Below, in pieces: positions 1 to 12,117 of a stretch of 64,000 nt of DNA (position 1 is the stretch's first letter; each line of letters starts with the position of its first letter). Under the pieces are notes generated by a model. The model was not told the DNA's origin. It saw only the letters and a program-made list of their open reading frames with translations, and did not search any database. The stretch spans positions 22,320,006 through 22,384,005 of the forward strand of contig CM046859.1 in the NCBI GenBank assembly GCA_025617745.1, read 5' to 3'. The stretch comes from Heliocidaris erythrogramma. Its lineage: Eukaryota > Echinodermata > Echinoidea > Camarodonta > Echinometridae. Both the position numbers and the translations under genes were made by a program.

Positions 1-127
1 TGTCTGGTTTTGCTTAACAAAAATCTATTTTCTTGGGTTTGCCAAACAGAGCAGAACATAATATATGCAGCATGCATTCCGACTTTTCAAGTCCATTATC
101 CGAAAGCAGGTGAATGCATAGTTTGCC
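1..127. repeat. Fragment of dispersed repeat, also at 21450-21577
   Basis: This stretch matches 21450-21577 almost base for base. There the same sequence lies inside a TTAA-flanked element (21102-22013). Here it is cut off on the left by the window edge and on the right, at the word gtttgccgc, by the start of an 85-bp tandem repeat. It is therefore probably a partial copy of the same element family. No coding potential is seen. Confidence 0.8.
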
Positions 128-436
128 GCGGTCCCGGGCGGTTTAGTGACTAAAAGGATAAAATGATAATATTCAATATGGGGGGGGGGGGGGTTCAGTG
201 AGTAATAAGAAGAGCGGTCCCGGGCGGTTTAGTGACTAAAAGGATAAAATGATAATATTAAATATGGGGGGGGGGGGGTTCAGCGAGTAATAAGAAGAGC
301 GGTCCCGGGCGGTTTAGTGACTAAAAGGATAAAATGATAATATTCAATATGGGGGGGGGGGGTTCAGTGAGTAATAAGAAGAGCGGTCCCGGGCGGTTTA
401 GTGACTAAAAGGATAAAATGACAATATTCAATATGG
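128..436. repeat. Minisatellite, ~85-bp unit, four copies
   Basis: Units begin with gcggtcccgggcgg at 128, 214, 299 and 383 (spacing 86, 85 and 84 bases). The first three end in a poly-G run of about 12 followed by ttcagtgagtaataagaaga; the fourth stops at ttcaatatgg. Length differences come mostly from the G run. It lies downstream of the last visible NAGLU exon, so it is probably intronic in that gene. Confidence 0.92.
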
Positions 437-585
437 AAAAAAACACAGTTGCTATTTCCATTGTTTCTGACTCCCTTTTCTAAAATGAAATCTTCATGAA
501 TGAAATTTTCAACCCGTAACTGCAATTTATTGCATTTGACCCAAAAGGCAAATGACTAAATAAAGATGAAGGAAAGAAGACTAAC

Positions 586-1774
586 CTTAGATGTCATTTT
601 ATTATTAGGTCTTCTCACAGGTACAGCATAATTATGATCTTTATCAATGCCTGTGTCGTTATAGACAGTAGCTTGTAAGATGGCCCAGGCCTTTGCTGCC
701 TCCACACTGTGCCCAGACTCTGGGGAGTACCGCCTGCTAGAATACTCCTCAATCCTGCAGGAGGGAAGCAAGTGGATGCAGATTATTCTCCGAAACACAT
801 CTCATTTACAAGGAATCTGGGGTGATATTCATTATATGCTTCAACATATCTTCAGAATAATTTAACCCGTTGATTTTGGTACAACATGCATTTCCAATAG
901 ACTCAAGCCCCAGTTATCTCCGGTTTAGTATACAGCAGGTAAAACCAGTTGGCTTATCACTACAGGGGCCCGTTGCACAGAATTTACGTTTGAACGCAAC
1001 TCAGGAAAAAAAAACGCAACTTTATTTTAAGGACTTGCGTTTGATTCTTAGGAGTTGCGATTAAACACAAGTTTTGTGCAATGGGCCCCAGATCATAAAC
1101 AGATCATCACTACTGATCATGTATATTGCAATATAATGAAGTAACAATGCATGATAGAAAATATTGTCCCTGTGTATAGAGGAAGTAGAAAAGGCAGCTG
1201 TTAATAAAGTAAGATTTACATTGATATTAAAGTAACATAATTGACAAATTTCCTTGTTTAAATTTCCAAACAATGTAAAACTTGTACTTGCACAGGGGAC
1301 ATACCTCTATACTTTTAACTATTATTGCACATTCTGTTATGGCTGTTCCCAATCAGCTGAATATGCACTTACCATTTTGAGACATCTGTGCTCTCTGACC
1401 TCCATGTCATATCAGTCAGGAAGTTGTACATGACATAATTTTGAAGGATGCCCTCTGGTGTTAATCCCATGCCAATCATGGTGGAGCTGTTAAATGTTCT
1501 GGCTTCAAATGGAAACTGCAAATCAAAGACAATCATATATGTTTCAAGTGATTGATGATGATACAGCCTGTCTATTACCAAATTTCAAAATAACCTGAGA
1601 ACAGCAATTTTTCATACAGCTATAAAACACCCCAGAGATACTAGATCTTTTGAAGCAAGGACATGTAAATTTCTCACATTCTAACATGTTCTTTCCAACT
1701 CTGCAACTCTGACCTACAACATGGCATTACACTAATTTCAATGCCAGGGAGTCATTTTCAGGATATTGTATTAA

Positions 1775-1820
<46 letters not shown>

Positions 1821-4800
1821 CAAAGACAAAACAAACAAACAAGTGAGTCATTCATTATACAGTCATTAATTAAATAAGTGTGAACCTTTTTAAGATATTT
1901 GCCTCCTTCTTCTCCTCCTTCTTCTTCGAGTTCTACAAGCTCTACCTACAAATATCCTACAGGTATTTTCCAATAATGCCATCTTTTCGCTGACACCATG
2001 GTATATGGAAAGAGGTCACCTACTTGGTTGACAGCTTCCAGCTTGCCATAGAGACCAGTGTTCCCTCCAAAGTTGTGGAGCATACACCATATGAAAGGCT
2101 GACCATAGAAGGACTTGGTGGCATTGTAGATCGGACGCGCCTCTGCAAAGAGATCCAGGACTATCATACGACCCTGCAAATTCAACAAAAATTAATAAAA
2201 CAATGAACAGTAAAAATATAAAAATCAATAATTTAATGCCAATGCAACAAGTCTGAAAGTGAAAAGCAAATCAAGAAAAACGAGAAACATTGATCACCCA
2301 TGCATAAAATGACGGATAATGATATCAATTTAATGTAATATACTTACAATGGGAACACCATGCAGGAGAGCCTTGATCTGGGTGGGGCCCCAGAAAACAG
2401 TTCTCTGAAAGAGCCAGCCCTGCATAAGCCACACCCCTTGAGGATCCCCCTCGATGATGCCCTGGTACACCCCCCTGCTAGCTGCTGCAAGGTAAGCTGA
2501 ATCACTATAAAATGAGGAGAGAAAGCAGGAATGGGAGAAAATGGATCATATCTATACATGCTTTCATACCCCATTATGCCATTATTTTCCAACCTGTATC
2601 ATGTTTTAACACCAATATGTTATGACACTTTGTAAATGTACAATGCATGATGCATAGGGATGTGCTAGTCAGGAATGTTGCGTAAAACAAACAACGTTCA
2701 AATTCAATAGCCTCTACTGTACGGAAGCAAAAAGGGTAATAAGAATAATGATAATAGATGTTTCTTATATAGCGCCTTACCAATTACAATGTAACCGTCC
2801 AAACAGCATTATTACCCCAGTAAGCAATTTTTAATACATAAAATATCAAAACATTAGGTTGAAAACTACACAACTCATTCAAAAGATGAAAGTTATTTTT
2901 TTTAATAGAAAGATGCATGATAAAGATCTATACTTACTTTGACTTTGGTGTGTTCTCATTGAAGGTGTCTGCACTGTAAATATGATCGGTACCATTAAAC
3001 TCCTCAGACATCTATAGAGAGGTAAGGAAAACAAATGAAGAAGATCAGCATAAGCAGACACAATATTTACATTATATTATTCTGCTTATGTCAGAATATT
3101 TATTTCCAAAAAACCATACATGGTATTTGGCAATGTTGACTTTCTCTGGTTCTGTGTACATTTTTTGTAATTCTTTGACCTACTTCTGCATGTAACAAGT
3201 ATCAATAAAAAGTGGAAGTAATCATTCCTTCTCCTACTTCACTAAGTGAAATATTAAAGCCAATAACATATTTTGTGTAAAGTGAAATATTAAAGCCAAT
3301 AACATATTTTGCCTGGCACACAAATTTGTACCTATGCACATTCCATTTCAATGTTCTTTTGACCTATGCCGTCCTAAAAGAAACAATTTAGTTTCCTTTT
3401 TATCTAAAAATAATTGAATTTTCTTCCTCCTTTTATTTTCTTACTTCTATGTGTATCTTCCTTCATTTCCTTTGGCTGCTCTTCCAATTTCCTCTTATAT
3501 TTTCTCCCCTTGTTTTTCATCTCAACATTACATACATGTAACTTTCTTCACAATCTGCTTTTTGCACCAAATGGATTTGTTCTATCTCTTTTTTTTAAGG
3601 AAAAAAAATATATTATTTCTGATATCCCTCAAACCCACCGACTTACAGCATCAATAAATGCTTTTCCAACTTGCTTGAACATTGGGTCTTGTGGGTCCAA
3701 AAGAGCAGTGCTGAAAAAAATAAGAGAAATGAAATTAAAACTCAATGCTCGTAAAGAGCAAACAGTGAGAGTACATTGCATCTTTCAGTACTGTTGCTTA
3801 TCTTCAATCATACGGGGCCATAATACACTTGAGAACAGGTAATGTTATGTCCCTTTTAAAGATGTCAATACAGTAGCATTGGTATGAAACTTAAGCTGCA
3901 GTTTGAACTTCTCTTGCAAGTTATCATTACATCAGCAAAGACACACATTTGTGAGTATGGCAAGTAAATGGTATGTAATATTGAAGACCTGTTTGAATGC
4001 ACTGAAATATTTGAAATATCATATGCATAAAGTCATCAAACGTTTTCATATTACCTATGGCAATACCGTATAAACTAAATTTACTTATTTTTTTTTAGCT
4101 TAAAGATAAAGTTTAGTTCTGGGGCCTAAAACTTGCGTTTGAACACAACTCAGGAAAATCAAACGCAACTTTATTTCCAGCCAATCAGCAGTGCGCATTA
4201 AGGACTTCCGTTTGATATTTAGGAGTTGCGATTAAACACAAGTTTTGTGCAACGGGCACCTGGTCATGCAATCACATTGTGAAAGAACACAACTCTATAA
4301 GACTTGTTTTATACTGCGTTGTTTTGGAATCTTCAAAATAGATAAGAAATTGACCAAATCTCGCTGAAAAGCACATGTACTGCACAAAAAAATGGGTATA
4401 TGGGACTACACACAAGTGGCATGGATGTTTGGCCCAGCTATTTGTAGTCATATTTCGAATAAGTGGGCATTAGAAGAGCAATGCTTTTCATGGTATTTTT
4501 TACTATGTTGTTCTTCCAAACTGACATGAAAGGAATGAGAAGGCTTACAAATTATTTTTCACCTTTCCCAGAACTCAACCTTCTCTTTAACCAACACCAT
4601 TCAGCAGCATGCAAAATTGCATACATACCAGCAGTACTGTTTACCAAAATGTCCCCAGTCTCCAAGATAAGATATAGATGCATTGGGAAAAACTCTGAGA
4701 AGAAAAATAAAACAAACAGAATATTCTTGGTAAACTGGTCAAATTACAACATGATGATGATGATGACGATGATTCACAGCATTCATATCTCACTATATCT

Positions 4801-7800
4801 ATTTAAAAAAAAAAACATTAAAAGGTGCAGGCTTGTCATATGAAGCTTGTATTTTAATACACATCTGTTGAAATAGGCAATATCCATCCCATGTTAATAA
4901 ATATCAACTTTTTTTGTACATTGAAAATAAACATTAACAAGATGAATGCGACTGCGTCTCCTATATGCCTCCGCCTAAATTCAGTTGATGGCTCAAACTC
5001 TTCTAGAAATATTTGATAACGGTGCTAAAAACCACTAATTCCATGTAATTTCATGTAAATTGACCTCTGTGACCTCTGAACTTTGACCTACCTACCCCAA
5101 AATCTAATCAGTTCCTCTTTCTATGGGGATACATACTGGTACCAAGTTTGAAGTTCTCACCTCAAACAGTTCTTGAGATATCGTGGTAACGGTGCTAAAA
5201 AACAAGAATTTCATGTAATTTCATGTAAATTGACCTCTGTGACCTCTGACCTTTGACCTACTTACCCCAAAATCTAATCAGTTCATCTTTCTATGGGGAT
5301 ACATACTGGTACCAAGTTTGAAGTTCTTACCTCAAACAGTTCTTGAGATATCGTGGTAACGGTGCTAAAAACCAAGAATTTTTATGTAATTTCATGTAAA
5401 TTGACCTCTGTGACCTCCTTACCCCAAAATCTAATCAGTTCATCTTCATATAGGGAAACATACTAGTACCAAGTTTGAAGTTCTCACCTCAAACAGTTCT
5501 TGAGATATCGTGGTAACGGTGCTAAAAAACAAGAATTTCATGTAATTTCATGTAAATTGACCTCTGTGACCTCTGACCTTTGACCTACTTACCCCAAAAT
5601 CTAACCAGTTCATCTTTCTATGGGGATACATACTAGTACCAAGTTTGAAGTTCTTATCTCAAACAGTTCTTGAGATATCGTGGTAACGGTGCTAAAAACC
5701 AAGAATTTTTATGTAATTTCATGTAAATTGACCTCTGTGACCTCTGACCTTTGACCTACTTACCCCAAAATCTAATCAGTTCATCTTCGTATGGGGATAC
5801 ATACTAGTACCAAGTTTGAGGTTCCTACCTCAAATGATTCTTCAGATATCGCGGTAACGAGAAGTGGGACGGACGGACGGACGGACAACCCGAAAACATA
5901 ATGCCTCCGGCACCCACCTTCGGTGGGCGGAGGCATAAAAATCTTCTACGATCAATTCAATGACATCACATTATGATCAAGCATGATGAATCACACAAGA
6001 AAGAGACAATAAAGTATTTCATATCAACCAAATGTCGAAACTCATTAGCACTAACATAGGTTAACTAACTCATAGTTCAAGATATAGAGGTTTGTAACAG
6101 ATCACAAAACACAAAGGGGAAAATGGGGGCTACATGTACTTCTTTGAGGAGACAAAAAGAAATACAGTCAAACCTGCTTTAGCGACCACCCGTATAGAAA
6201 GCCCACCTGTCTATAAAGACCAGCTTTTGTTTCCCTTGAAAAGTGTTTCTCATTGAAACATGTATTAAAGGAACCTGTACATAAAGACCACCTGCTCCTA
6301 AAGACCATTTTTCTTGTCTCCCTTCAGTTGTCTTTATATACAGGTTTCACTGTAAAACTCACCTGGAGAAGGATTTTGGCACATGTCCAGCAAAGGCAGG
6401 TAGTACAGGGATCATTCCCAGGTCCCTCATCCTCCTCACTATCTGATGTTGAAGAGCCAGCTGATTGGTGTGCCAGGATTGGGGTAGGGGTCCGCCCCAC
6501 CCATCGATGTTACCCATGCGGGCCCTGGTACAAGGAGGAATGTGGTAAATTAATATGTGTAATGGGCTGGCCAGCCAGAACTCACTGTAAACACAGAGGA
6601 TGAACTGGGGACAATAGGTTCTTAACAACTTTCTTTGTTCCCTTGGTCAAAGAATGTCTTCAGCAGTCAAACGCATATAATAGACCTGTCTAGGAAAGAG
6701 TTGCGACTGATCACAGTTGACAGGTCATCCTCCAATTGAAGGATTAGACATTGACTAGCAACTGATCAAGACAGACCTGGCAATTTCATCTATTAACTAT
6801 CTTACTTGCATTATAGGAAAATACATGACTACTCAAAACCAGAAAAGGTTTGGTTTTTTACCCCTTTTCCTAGCCGGTGAAATTGAAATGCATTCACACC
6901 TCTAATTCAATGACTTCACCACCATTCTAGGATTACAAAACCTATAAGACCAAAAATGGTCTAGCTACACCACTGGTGTCTATGCTAGCAGACTACACAC
7001 ATACCATGCAAGGAATGCTGGTCCACCAAAGTGTTTGTCCAGATCCTCTTGCTCGAGTCCCATCTTAAGGTAGACCTTTTGCCAGATAGCCTCCTGTCCG
7101 TTGAACGCCAGAGGGAGGTTGATGCCATTCAGGGCCATCCAGTCAATGTGTCTCTCCCAACGCTCCCAGTCCCACCAGGCAAAGGTATAGCTGACGGTGC
7201 AAACGTTCTGGTAGTAGCGGAATCTATGAATACAACAAAATGGTACAAAAGAGCATGTCCATGACCAATTTAAGGTTCATGACTTTCTGATACCAAATCA
7301 CAATGAACAATGTGAACAGAAAAGGACTTAATATTTTAATTTTCATTTTAATTTTTGTTCTGTGATAGTCCCATCATGCCACATGAAATATAGTGAATGC
7401 ATTTTATACCACATGTGCACATAATTACGTCTAATGTATTTTTCCCAGTATTGTCTAAAGTATTTCAATGAAGAATGATTAAATGCATTCAGAATATGAA
7501 AAAAGGATATCATGGAGAGAATAAATAAAAAAATATGCATCATTAGAGTTAGACAAGTATCTAGTTTACTGATCTACTGGGTTAAGATCTGATTTCAAAT
7601 AAGCTGGTCATCTAGATAGCACATTGAGGGTATCGGCTTTACAATTGCTTTCTTAGCATCCAAGTACTATATCAACTGAGTTCAGTCTTCTCATTTACCT
7701 GTTTGGAGTGGTAACCCTTAGCGGGGGATGTATCACAGGCCATTGTCCATCTGGAGGCAGGTAAAGTTGGTCACCATCCCATGATATGTGACAGTTGCAG

Positions 7801-8983
7801 TAATGCACCAGGTAATGCTGGACACCCCATACAGCAGCTACTCCAGTGGTACCTGTGACATTCACTGTGGTTCCATCAGCAGAAATCTGTTAAATTATGA
7901 CCAGAAGAATTCATCCAGTTCAACATACAGAGTACTGAATTACACTTGATTGTGCCACTGTATCAGTCTTGTACTTGGACACCAACTTGTCCAAGTCCAA
8001 ATACATGTATCACAAAGACAGTCTCATTGCCTGTGTCCAAATATTCGAAAGTGCCTTTACATTTGCTTACCCATTAATAGCACTTTTGAGGAAAATTTGT
8101 TTCATAATCTTTTAACATAAAATTATAACCACATTATCATCCACATTGATCTTCAATATTATTAGGTATAACTTAGAGTTAGGTGATATATACAAAAATG
8201 CAATGGATTTCAAGTAGCCTTTGACTTGAGTCTCCCCTGCTACTCTGCGCTCGCTTGTTTAAGTTATCTCCAAACACTGATGAGAAGTAAAAATTCATCT
8301 GCATTAGTAAGGGCTAGAGCAATTCATGTACCTCGAAAGTGTCCAAATGATCATCACCAATGATGCCTGGATCAACAGCAACTCTGAACTTCTGGTATCC
8401 TGTTCGGAGAAGTCTCTTAACAAGTTCCTGTGCTGCAGATGTTTGTGTTGAAGTACTGGCTTGGGGTTTCAGATGCTTCAGCTCTTCCTCAAACCCTAAC
8501 AATAGACACACATGAAAACATCAGGCATGTCAAACAAGAGCATTATCGGGAAATGTAGGCACTGAGAAAATATTAAACTAATTTGATACTAAAATAATGG
8601 CATTGTTGGAATGGTTTTACATGGAGAGCTTTATAGAAGTTGTGGTGCTGGCTGTAATGATTTAGATGGATAAAACTGTTGCTTGCTATGCTCAAAATGG
8701 ATGGGATATATGGGTTTTAACTAAATCTTACAGCATGCAACAAATCTAGCAGCAAGTGCATAATAAGTACTTGCAAAAAATATACATGTGTAAATCATAT
8801 CTTTTTGTGGGAAACGCCACGGCAAGAGACTCAGCATGTTTTATTCAATGCATAATAAGCAGATCAACAACTATTAAAATTGTTGCTAGAATTACCTTTA
8901 GCAGAATCAGCAACATGAACATGTATAGCTACACTGATGAAAAGTGTGAAGCACCAAATCATCACCATCTTTACATGTTTCAT
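586..8983 (-). CDS. NAGLU: Alpha-N-acetylglucosaminidase (GH89), 12 exons, 3' part outside window
   Basis: This lysosomal enzyme removes terminal alpha-N-acetylglucosamine from heparan sulfate. Exons, in transcript order on the minus strand, are 8983-8896, 8495-8332, 7886-7699, 7223-7005, 6524-6363, 4694-4629, 3710-3647, 3011-2938, 2504-2348, 2173-2024, 1515-1373 and 754-586. Every junction is GT-AG and every phase joins, giving 548 codons; the human protein has about 743 residues, so roughly the last 200 lie beyond position 1. Residues 1 to about 26 form a signal peptide, then come a small N-terminal domain and the catalytic barrel. Recognisable family blocks are [67 protein letters not shown] and GLTPEG. 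By alignment to the family, Glu336 (FNE) is the acid/base and Glu465 (PEG) the nucleophile (human Glu316 and Glu446). There is no stop or frameshift in the visible part, so the gene looks intact. Several introns carry MITEs or tandem repeats. Confidence 0.96.
965..1089. mobile_element. Short palindromic MITE in NAGLU intron 11
   Basis: The ends are ggggcccgttgcac and gtgcaatgggcccc. Inside, the words gtttgaacgcaactcagg and aggagttgcgattaaacac are arranged as inverted arms. The same family recurs at 4123-4259. It is about 125 bp and non-coding. Confidence 0.85.
1781..1848. repeat. Microsatellite, A/AAAAC-rich
   Basis: A short C run and A run are followed by repeated acaaa/acaaaac words. It lies in the NAGLU intron between the exons ending at 2024 and starting at 1515. 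Confidence 0.85.
3244..3311. repeat. Two-copy direct repeat, 41-bp period
   Basis: The sequence aagtgaaatattaaagcc...catattttg occurs twice in direct succession inside a NAGLU intron. Confidence 0.85.
4100..4590. mobile_element. TTAA-flanked non-autonomous element (copy A), split by a MITE
   Basis: The block starts TTAAAGATAAAG and ends CTTCTCTTTAA, so its short ends are inverted and lie on TTAA. It aligns over its length with 41191-41600 (shared words include ctgacatgaaaggaatgaga and gaaaagca). TTAA targets are characteristic of piggyBac-type and some other transposons; no transposase is present. A MITE occupies 4123-4259. Confidence 0.75.
4123..4259. mobile_element. MITE nested in the TTAA element, with target duplication
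   Basis: Same family as 965-1089 (acttgcgtttgaacacaactcagg arm, acaagttttgtgcaacggg end). It is flanked by CTGG at 4119-4122 and 4260-4263. The uninterrupted site agttctggtcatgcaat exists in the sister copy near 41207-41223. The left end has lost part of the terminal repeat. Confidence 0.85.
4964..5936. repeat. Tandem array, ~170-bp unit, with inverted tatgcctccgcc ends
   Basis: About five units carry the landmark ggtgctaaaa at 5021, 5191, 5361, 5518 and 5688. Each contains cctctgtgacctctgacctt and gttcttgagatatcg. The block opens with tatgcctccgcc and closes with the reverse complement ggcggaggcata, just after a cggacggacggacgg run. A diverged copy in the opposite orientation lies at 62197-62680. 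It sits in the NAGLU intron between exons 5 and 6. Confidence 0.9.
6163..6354. mobile_element. Short TIR element with TA ends, NAGLU intron 5
   Basis: The ends TACAGTCAAACCTG and CAGGTTTCACTGTA are inverted with one mismatch. Words of the type 'tataaagaccacctg' repeat inside. It ends just before the donor site of exon 5. A related ~1.29-kb element lies at 51875-53161. Confidence 0.8.
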
Positions 8984-8990
8984 CTTGGTC
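8896..8990 (-). other. NAGLU: NAGLU first coding exon with signal peptide and upstream splice acceptor
   Basis: The start at 8983 opens [19 protein letters not shown], a basic start followed by a hydrophobic core, as expected for ER entry and lysosomal delivery. Seven bases upstream is a good 3' splice site (pyrimidine-rich stretch, then tgcag, exon from 8990). So there is probably at least one further 5' exon upstream, most likely untranslated; I could not place it. Confidence 0.75.
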
Positions 8991-9209
8991 CTGCAAATAG
9001 AGAAATAAAGTTAGTTCCAAGTGTTTTCCTTTACTTCTCTCTCAATCTATACACACGAATAGTTGGCAGAATCAAAGTTTGGGTTATTCGATAATCGTCA
9101 GCTTCAGTATTGCCGATAGATAGCCACCACCAAAAAATGTACATTTCCATTCACCTAAATTTCAGCACAACTGGGCGGTTACCCGCCCAGTCACCGACCA
9201 TCCTGCTTC

Positions 9210-9612
9210 AAAATTTATTGTTAATATCAACACACGTTTTTAATTATTTTGTCCGTAAAACCATGAAGCTATATGAGCTATACAAACACGTGTGTACGTG
9301 TGTGCGCACCATAGTTAAGGGTGCACTGCGCACCCAGCGTAGAACGGTGCACGATTCACTCTCCCCACAACTTCGGATTTGTATAGCTCATATGACTTCA
9401 TGGTTTTACGGACAAAATAATTTAAAAACGTCTAGAACCTAGACTAGTGCTGAGTCTGCTGACCCCTCGCCGACTCTAGCTGCATCGAGAGAATTAGAGG
9501 TCATCTTTTGTCATGATAATGACAATTCTTACAGCAACGTGCGTAAGGTAAGCTGAATCCTATCCCCGCTACCGATTTTTTGTTGATAAGTGTTGATATT
9601 AACAATAAATTT
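9210..9612. mobile_element. Foldback element upstream of NAGLU
   Basis: The outer arms (about 9211-9233 and 9590-9612) are perfect 23-base inverted repeats reading aaatttattgttaatatc. Inner arms of about 50 bases (9237-9287 and 9377-9427) contain gtaaaaccatgaag and cttcatggttttac. The centre holds a cacgtgtgtacgtgtgtgcgc stretch. It is non-coding and about 230 bases upstream of the NAGLU start codon, so it may overlap its promoter. Confidence 0.85.
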
Positions 9613-9744
9613 TTATTAATGTTAACATTCTATTTTGACCAGAACCACCACAGCAAACACCGAGGGTGGTTTCCAAGGTTCAGTGTGCATGGGAATGTGT
9701 AATTCTAATGTGTGTGATTTTTGTGTTGCTAGTGTCCGTCACAG

Positions 9745-9850
9745 GCCCTACGGGATCCAATGTATAGCTCCGTAGGCCAGTACCACATTGATAAGTCAAG
9801 GAGCTCGTACAGCTATCGAGGACCCAGGTTCGATACCCAGCTTTGTCATT
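9745..9850 (+). repeat. Possible tRNA-derived SINE
   Basis: TAGCTCCGTAGG at 9765 resembles the RNA polymerase III A box and GGTTCGATACC at 9827 fits the B box. The A-to-B distance (~62 bases) is larger than in an ordinary tRNA, and no clean cloverleaf closes, so a working tRNA is unlikely. A SINE head or degenerate tRNA copy fits best. No second copy was noticed in the window. Confidence 0.4.
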
Positions 9851-9879
9851 TGTCGTTTGTTTCATTTGTTACTTAACCG

Positions 9880-11970
9880 ATGTTTTCTCTCTACAGAATT
9901 ACAGATATACAATGGAAAAGGCTGAGGAGACAGAGAAATAGATTACCCCAGAAAAATTTCCATGCCCCATTTTTTATTCAACCCCCATCAAAAATATAGC
10001 CCTCTTTGAGAATGTTCGCTATAGTCTATACTATGGATAGTCGCACCCACGGACGCTTGCGCAAGTACACAGATAGTCAATGCGTGATTCGGCCCGCTAT
10101 GCATGCACACACTTCCGATACCGCCTGTGTTAAGCGAATGACATGCGAATGAATCTGAGATTTTTTTCTTTGTGTGATTGGTCCCATGTTTATCAATGAC
10201 GTATTCTGCATGCCTGTGTGTTCATCGACCCGGGATGCCCTTTGCATCCCACCAAACCCAGGATTTTTTCCCTGAAGGAGCTAAGAAGTGGTGGTATGTA
10301 TGCAATTTTAGGCATTTTTATCGCTACTTACCTTGTTCTTGTATAGTTTGAGTGGTTGATTTAGTGAAATGTGTCAGAATCTTTGTATTTTATGGCAGTT
10401 GAGTTCGTTATCTATCGATGCGTCATTGAATAACCGTGTCGCAGTGAATCGCCTATGCCTGTGAGAGGCATAGAAATGGGCTTGTCATGCAGTCAGCCCT
10501 TCGATTTTGGGTTTTGACTATCGATAGTACCTGCTGCCTAACATAGCAACGAAGAATATGTCAATGTATTTTTCAGCACATGATATGGACTATTTAGCCC
10601 TCATTTTCCACTATTTATGAGATTTTCAGGTAAGTTTTGAGCCATCTATGTGATAATTGGAATATTAAGCATTATTTTAAAATAAATTAAATTTAAGGCA
10701 TGATTTGTGACTGTAAGTGCCGTTTTTATTTTTTGTGAAGTGGCTATGGATTTGAGCAATTTTGAGCAATTTTAAGGTTAGGTGGCTGTCACAAAAGGAA
10801 CTCTTTCCCCGAGTTCTAGTTCCGAGTTCTAGTGCCGAGTTAGCTTTTTAGCCCTACCCCCATCATACTATAATGGTGGTGTGATCATATTTCGTGCATG
10901 ACCTAAGTTCGCGCACAGGGCAATATCTAAAAAACTACAAAAGATTTCGAAAATCTGATAGCGCTATTAGATAGAGGAAGCTAAAATTACATATGGATTA
11001 TATTTTCTTTTAAGTTGGGTGAGAAATTATGAAGATATTGACAAAATATCGGCAATTTTGCTACTTTTTGCGTCAGTTTCCGAAAAATATGAAGTTACCG
11101 ACAACGGTCCAAAAATCCTCATTTTGATAGATGTCAAACGTGATACCAAATGATTGTATGATATTTTGTCTTACAAATGATGCAATTATCTTCCCTTTGC
11201 TGGACCGCTACGTTGGATAACTTAGATGTTAATTTACGTGCGCGAACTTAGGTCTCGTGGTTTTTATGCCCTTTTTTTTTTTTCAGTGTGTTGCGATCCG
11301 ACACTGGGTTTTGAGATCGCGATATTTCCGAAATTCTTCGTCGATTAATGTTCTTGTTGAATCAAGTTTTACTTTTAGTCCAGAATTTTGCTTTCCGTTT
11401 GGTATAAAACTTTATGAATAAATTATTGTAGAATATGAGAAATCAAGTATCGAATATCACATTTCTAATAAAAATTTGAATGTGCAGGAAATATGGTCAC
11501 CCCATCATACTACATGATGTACATGATGTACCTCCTTGCCTTGTTCTGTTGTTCCCGTCCACGAGTGACTGGAGCCTGCCCGCCCGCGCCGCGGCCGTGC
11601 ATCGACATCGCGTGATAGGGGATGCGGCGTGCATCATCTAAGAGTCTAAACAAAAGTTCAACCAATTGTTCAGATTTAATTCAAGAATGGTAACAAACAA
11701 CAGATTCTAATCCGTCTAGAAATAAATAACCACGTTTTCTACATCAAACGGTTACTGCATTCGACAACAAGTAAACATAGCAAAGGTCTACGGTACCTCG
11801 ATTGTCCAAAAATTGTCTCAGATTCTTGTTAATGTTAGATCCAAACCCAATCCAAATAAATGCAAACACGTGACGAGTTAACGTAGCGCATGCATGCATA
11901 TCATGTAGCACTCACACACCCCTAAATCAAGGCGCGCTATGCGCTGCACTCCACGTTTGAAATTTGGGGC
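9880..11970. other. Intergenic, no gene recognised
   Basis: No open frame of note is visible. Near 11575-11630 is a small CpG-rich patch (cgcgccgcggccgtgc) without a recognisable exon. The stretch ends in a poly-G run of more than 20 bases at about 11978-12001. Confidence 0.6.
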
Positions 11971-12117
11971 AGGAGCGGGGGGGGGGGGGGGGGGGGGGGG
12001 GCACAACCACAACATACTCCCCTCCTTAGAATCGGGCCTAAACCTAGATTAAAAAAAAAAACATGTTTTGACGACTTTATATTGGTTTTGTTGTACAGGG
12101 ATTCATGCTAACCCTAT

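Noticed and set aside
128..436. CRISPR-like regular repeat
   Set aside because: Units are directly abutting 85-bp copies with no unique spacers, in a eukaryotic intron.
3414..4843. Plus-strand frames across 3414-3842 and 4463-4843
   Set aside because: They are opposite-strand shadows of NAGLU exons 6 and 7 plus low-complexity intron sequence.
8756..9094. 112-codon plus-strand frame
   Set aside because: It is antisense to the NAGLU signal-peptide exon and flanking intron; no domain.
9745..9850. Functional tRNA gene
   Set aside because: The B box fits but no acceptor stem or anticodon arm of normal spacing can be drawn.
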